A stretch of 13,111 nucleotides of DNA from JBOHCT01 sp050699055 (GTDB lineage Bacteria > Actinomycetota > Actinomycetes > Streptosporangiales > JBOHCT01), in NCBI GenBank assembly GCA_050699055.1, contig JBOHCT010000125.1, forward strand, positions 1 through 13,111, written 5' to 3'. How positions within the stretch are numbered: the stretch's first letter is position 1; each line of letters opens with the position of its first letter. Positions 13,084-13,111 of this stretch are shown piece after piece. The notes beneath the pieces were generated by a model. That model was not told the origin of the DNA. It saw nothing but the letters and a program-made list of their open reading frames with translations, and ran no database searches. Both the position numbers and the translations under genes were made by a program.

Positions 13084-13111
13084 ATGTCGGCAGCGGTCGC
13101 GGCGATCCTGG
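13084..13111 (+). CDS. Start of an unidentified gene, truncated by the window
   Basis: ATG followed by open codons MSAAVAAIL up to the edge. The start is suggested only by its -10-like box and by following the DUF2442-like remnant. Too short to identify. Confidence 0.35.

Overview
The window is very GC-rich and looks like actinobacterial chromosome (Actinomycetota). Three things support this: GTG starts and ATGA/GTGA translational couplings are common, several genes appear to be read from leaderless transcripts with the -10 box about 7 nt before the start codon, and the protein families are typical of mycobacteria and relatives. The exact genus cannot be read from the sequence.

Left and centre (1-10407) form one accessory metabolic locus in divergent and convergent blocks. 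(i) A leftward operon encodes ComA-type phosphosulfolactate synthase, a Cys-rich protein of unknown function, and an aspartase/fumarase-superfamily lyase cut by the left edge. All three are coupled by ATGA overlaps. (ii) A rightward gene encodes an AIR-synthase-like protein (Sll0787 type). (iii) A leftward pair encodes a radical SAM protein (MSMEG_0568 type) and a GNAT acetyltransferase (MSMEG_0567/Sll0786 type). (iv) A leftward gene encodes an unrecognised 231-aa protein. (v) A rightward coupled operon encodes carbamate kinase, an FdrA-like acyl-CoA-synthetase-fold protein and a glycosyltransferase (MSMEG_0565 type). Blocks ii, iii and the glycosyltransferase are the recognisable core of the Nit1C cluster, known from nitrogen-starvation and cyanide-assimilation work. 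No nitrilase or MSMEG_0569-type flavoprotein is visible here. The ComA/lyase block matches the first two steps of bacterial coenzyme M synthesis. The kinase/FdrA pair resembles the oxamate-carbamoyltransferase module without its AllG and AllH partners. The three gene-start intergenic regions (about 3053-3090, 5836-5862, 6636-6672) are AT-rich islands sharing a roughly 19-bp motif with overlapping divergent -10 boxes, so the blocks are probably co-expressed. My inference is that the locus makes, or conjugates, a sulfonate- and carbamoyl-related nitrogenous small molecule that is finally glycosylated.

Right end (10594-13111) is mobile or decayed accessory DNA. It holds a BrnT-like toxin with a ribbon-helix-helix antitoxin, a 3' tRNA(CAU) fragment that looks like an integration scar, and a stretch without an intact gene that contains an NTF2/SnoaL-like remnant. 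It ends with a VapBC-type PIN toxin and antitoxin, a frameshifted DUF2442-like gene, and the first codons of another gene. The orientation of the tRNA fragment implies that any integrated element lies to its right and that the metabolic locus lies in the flanking DNA to its left.
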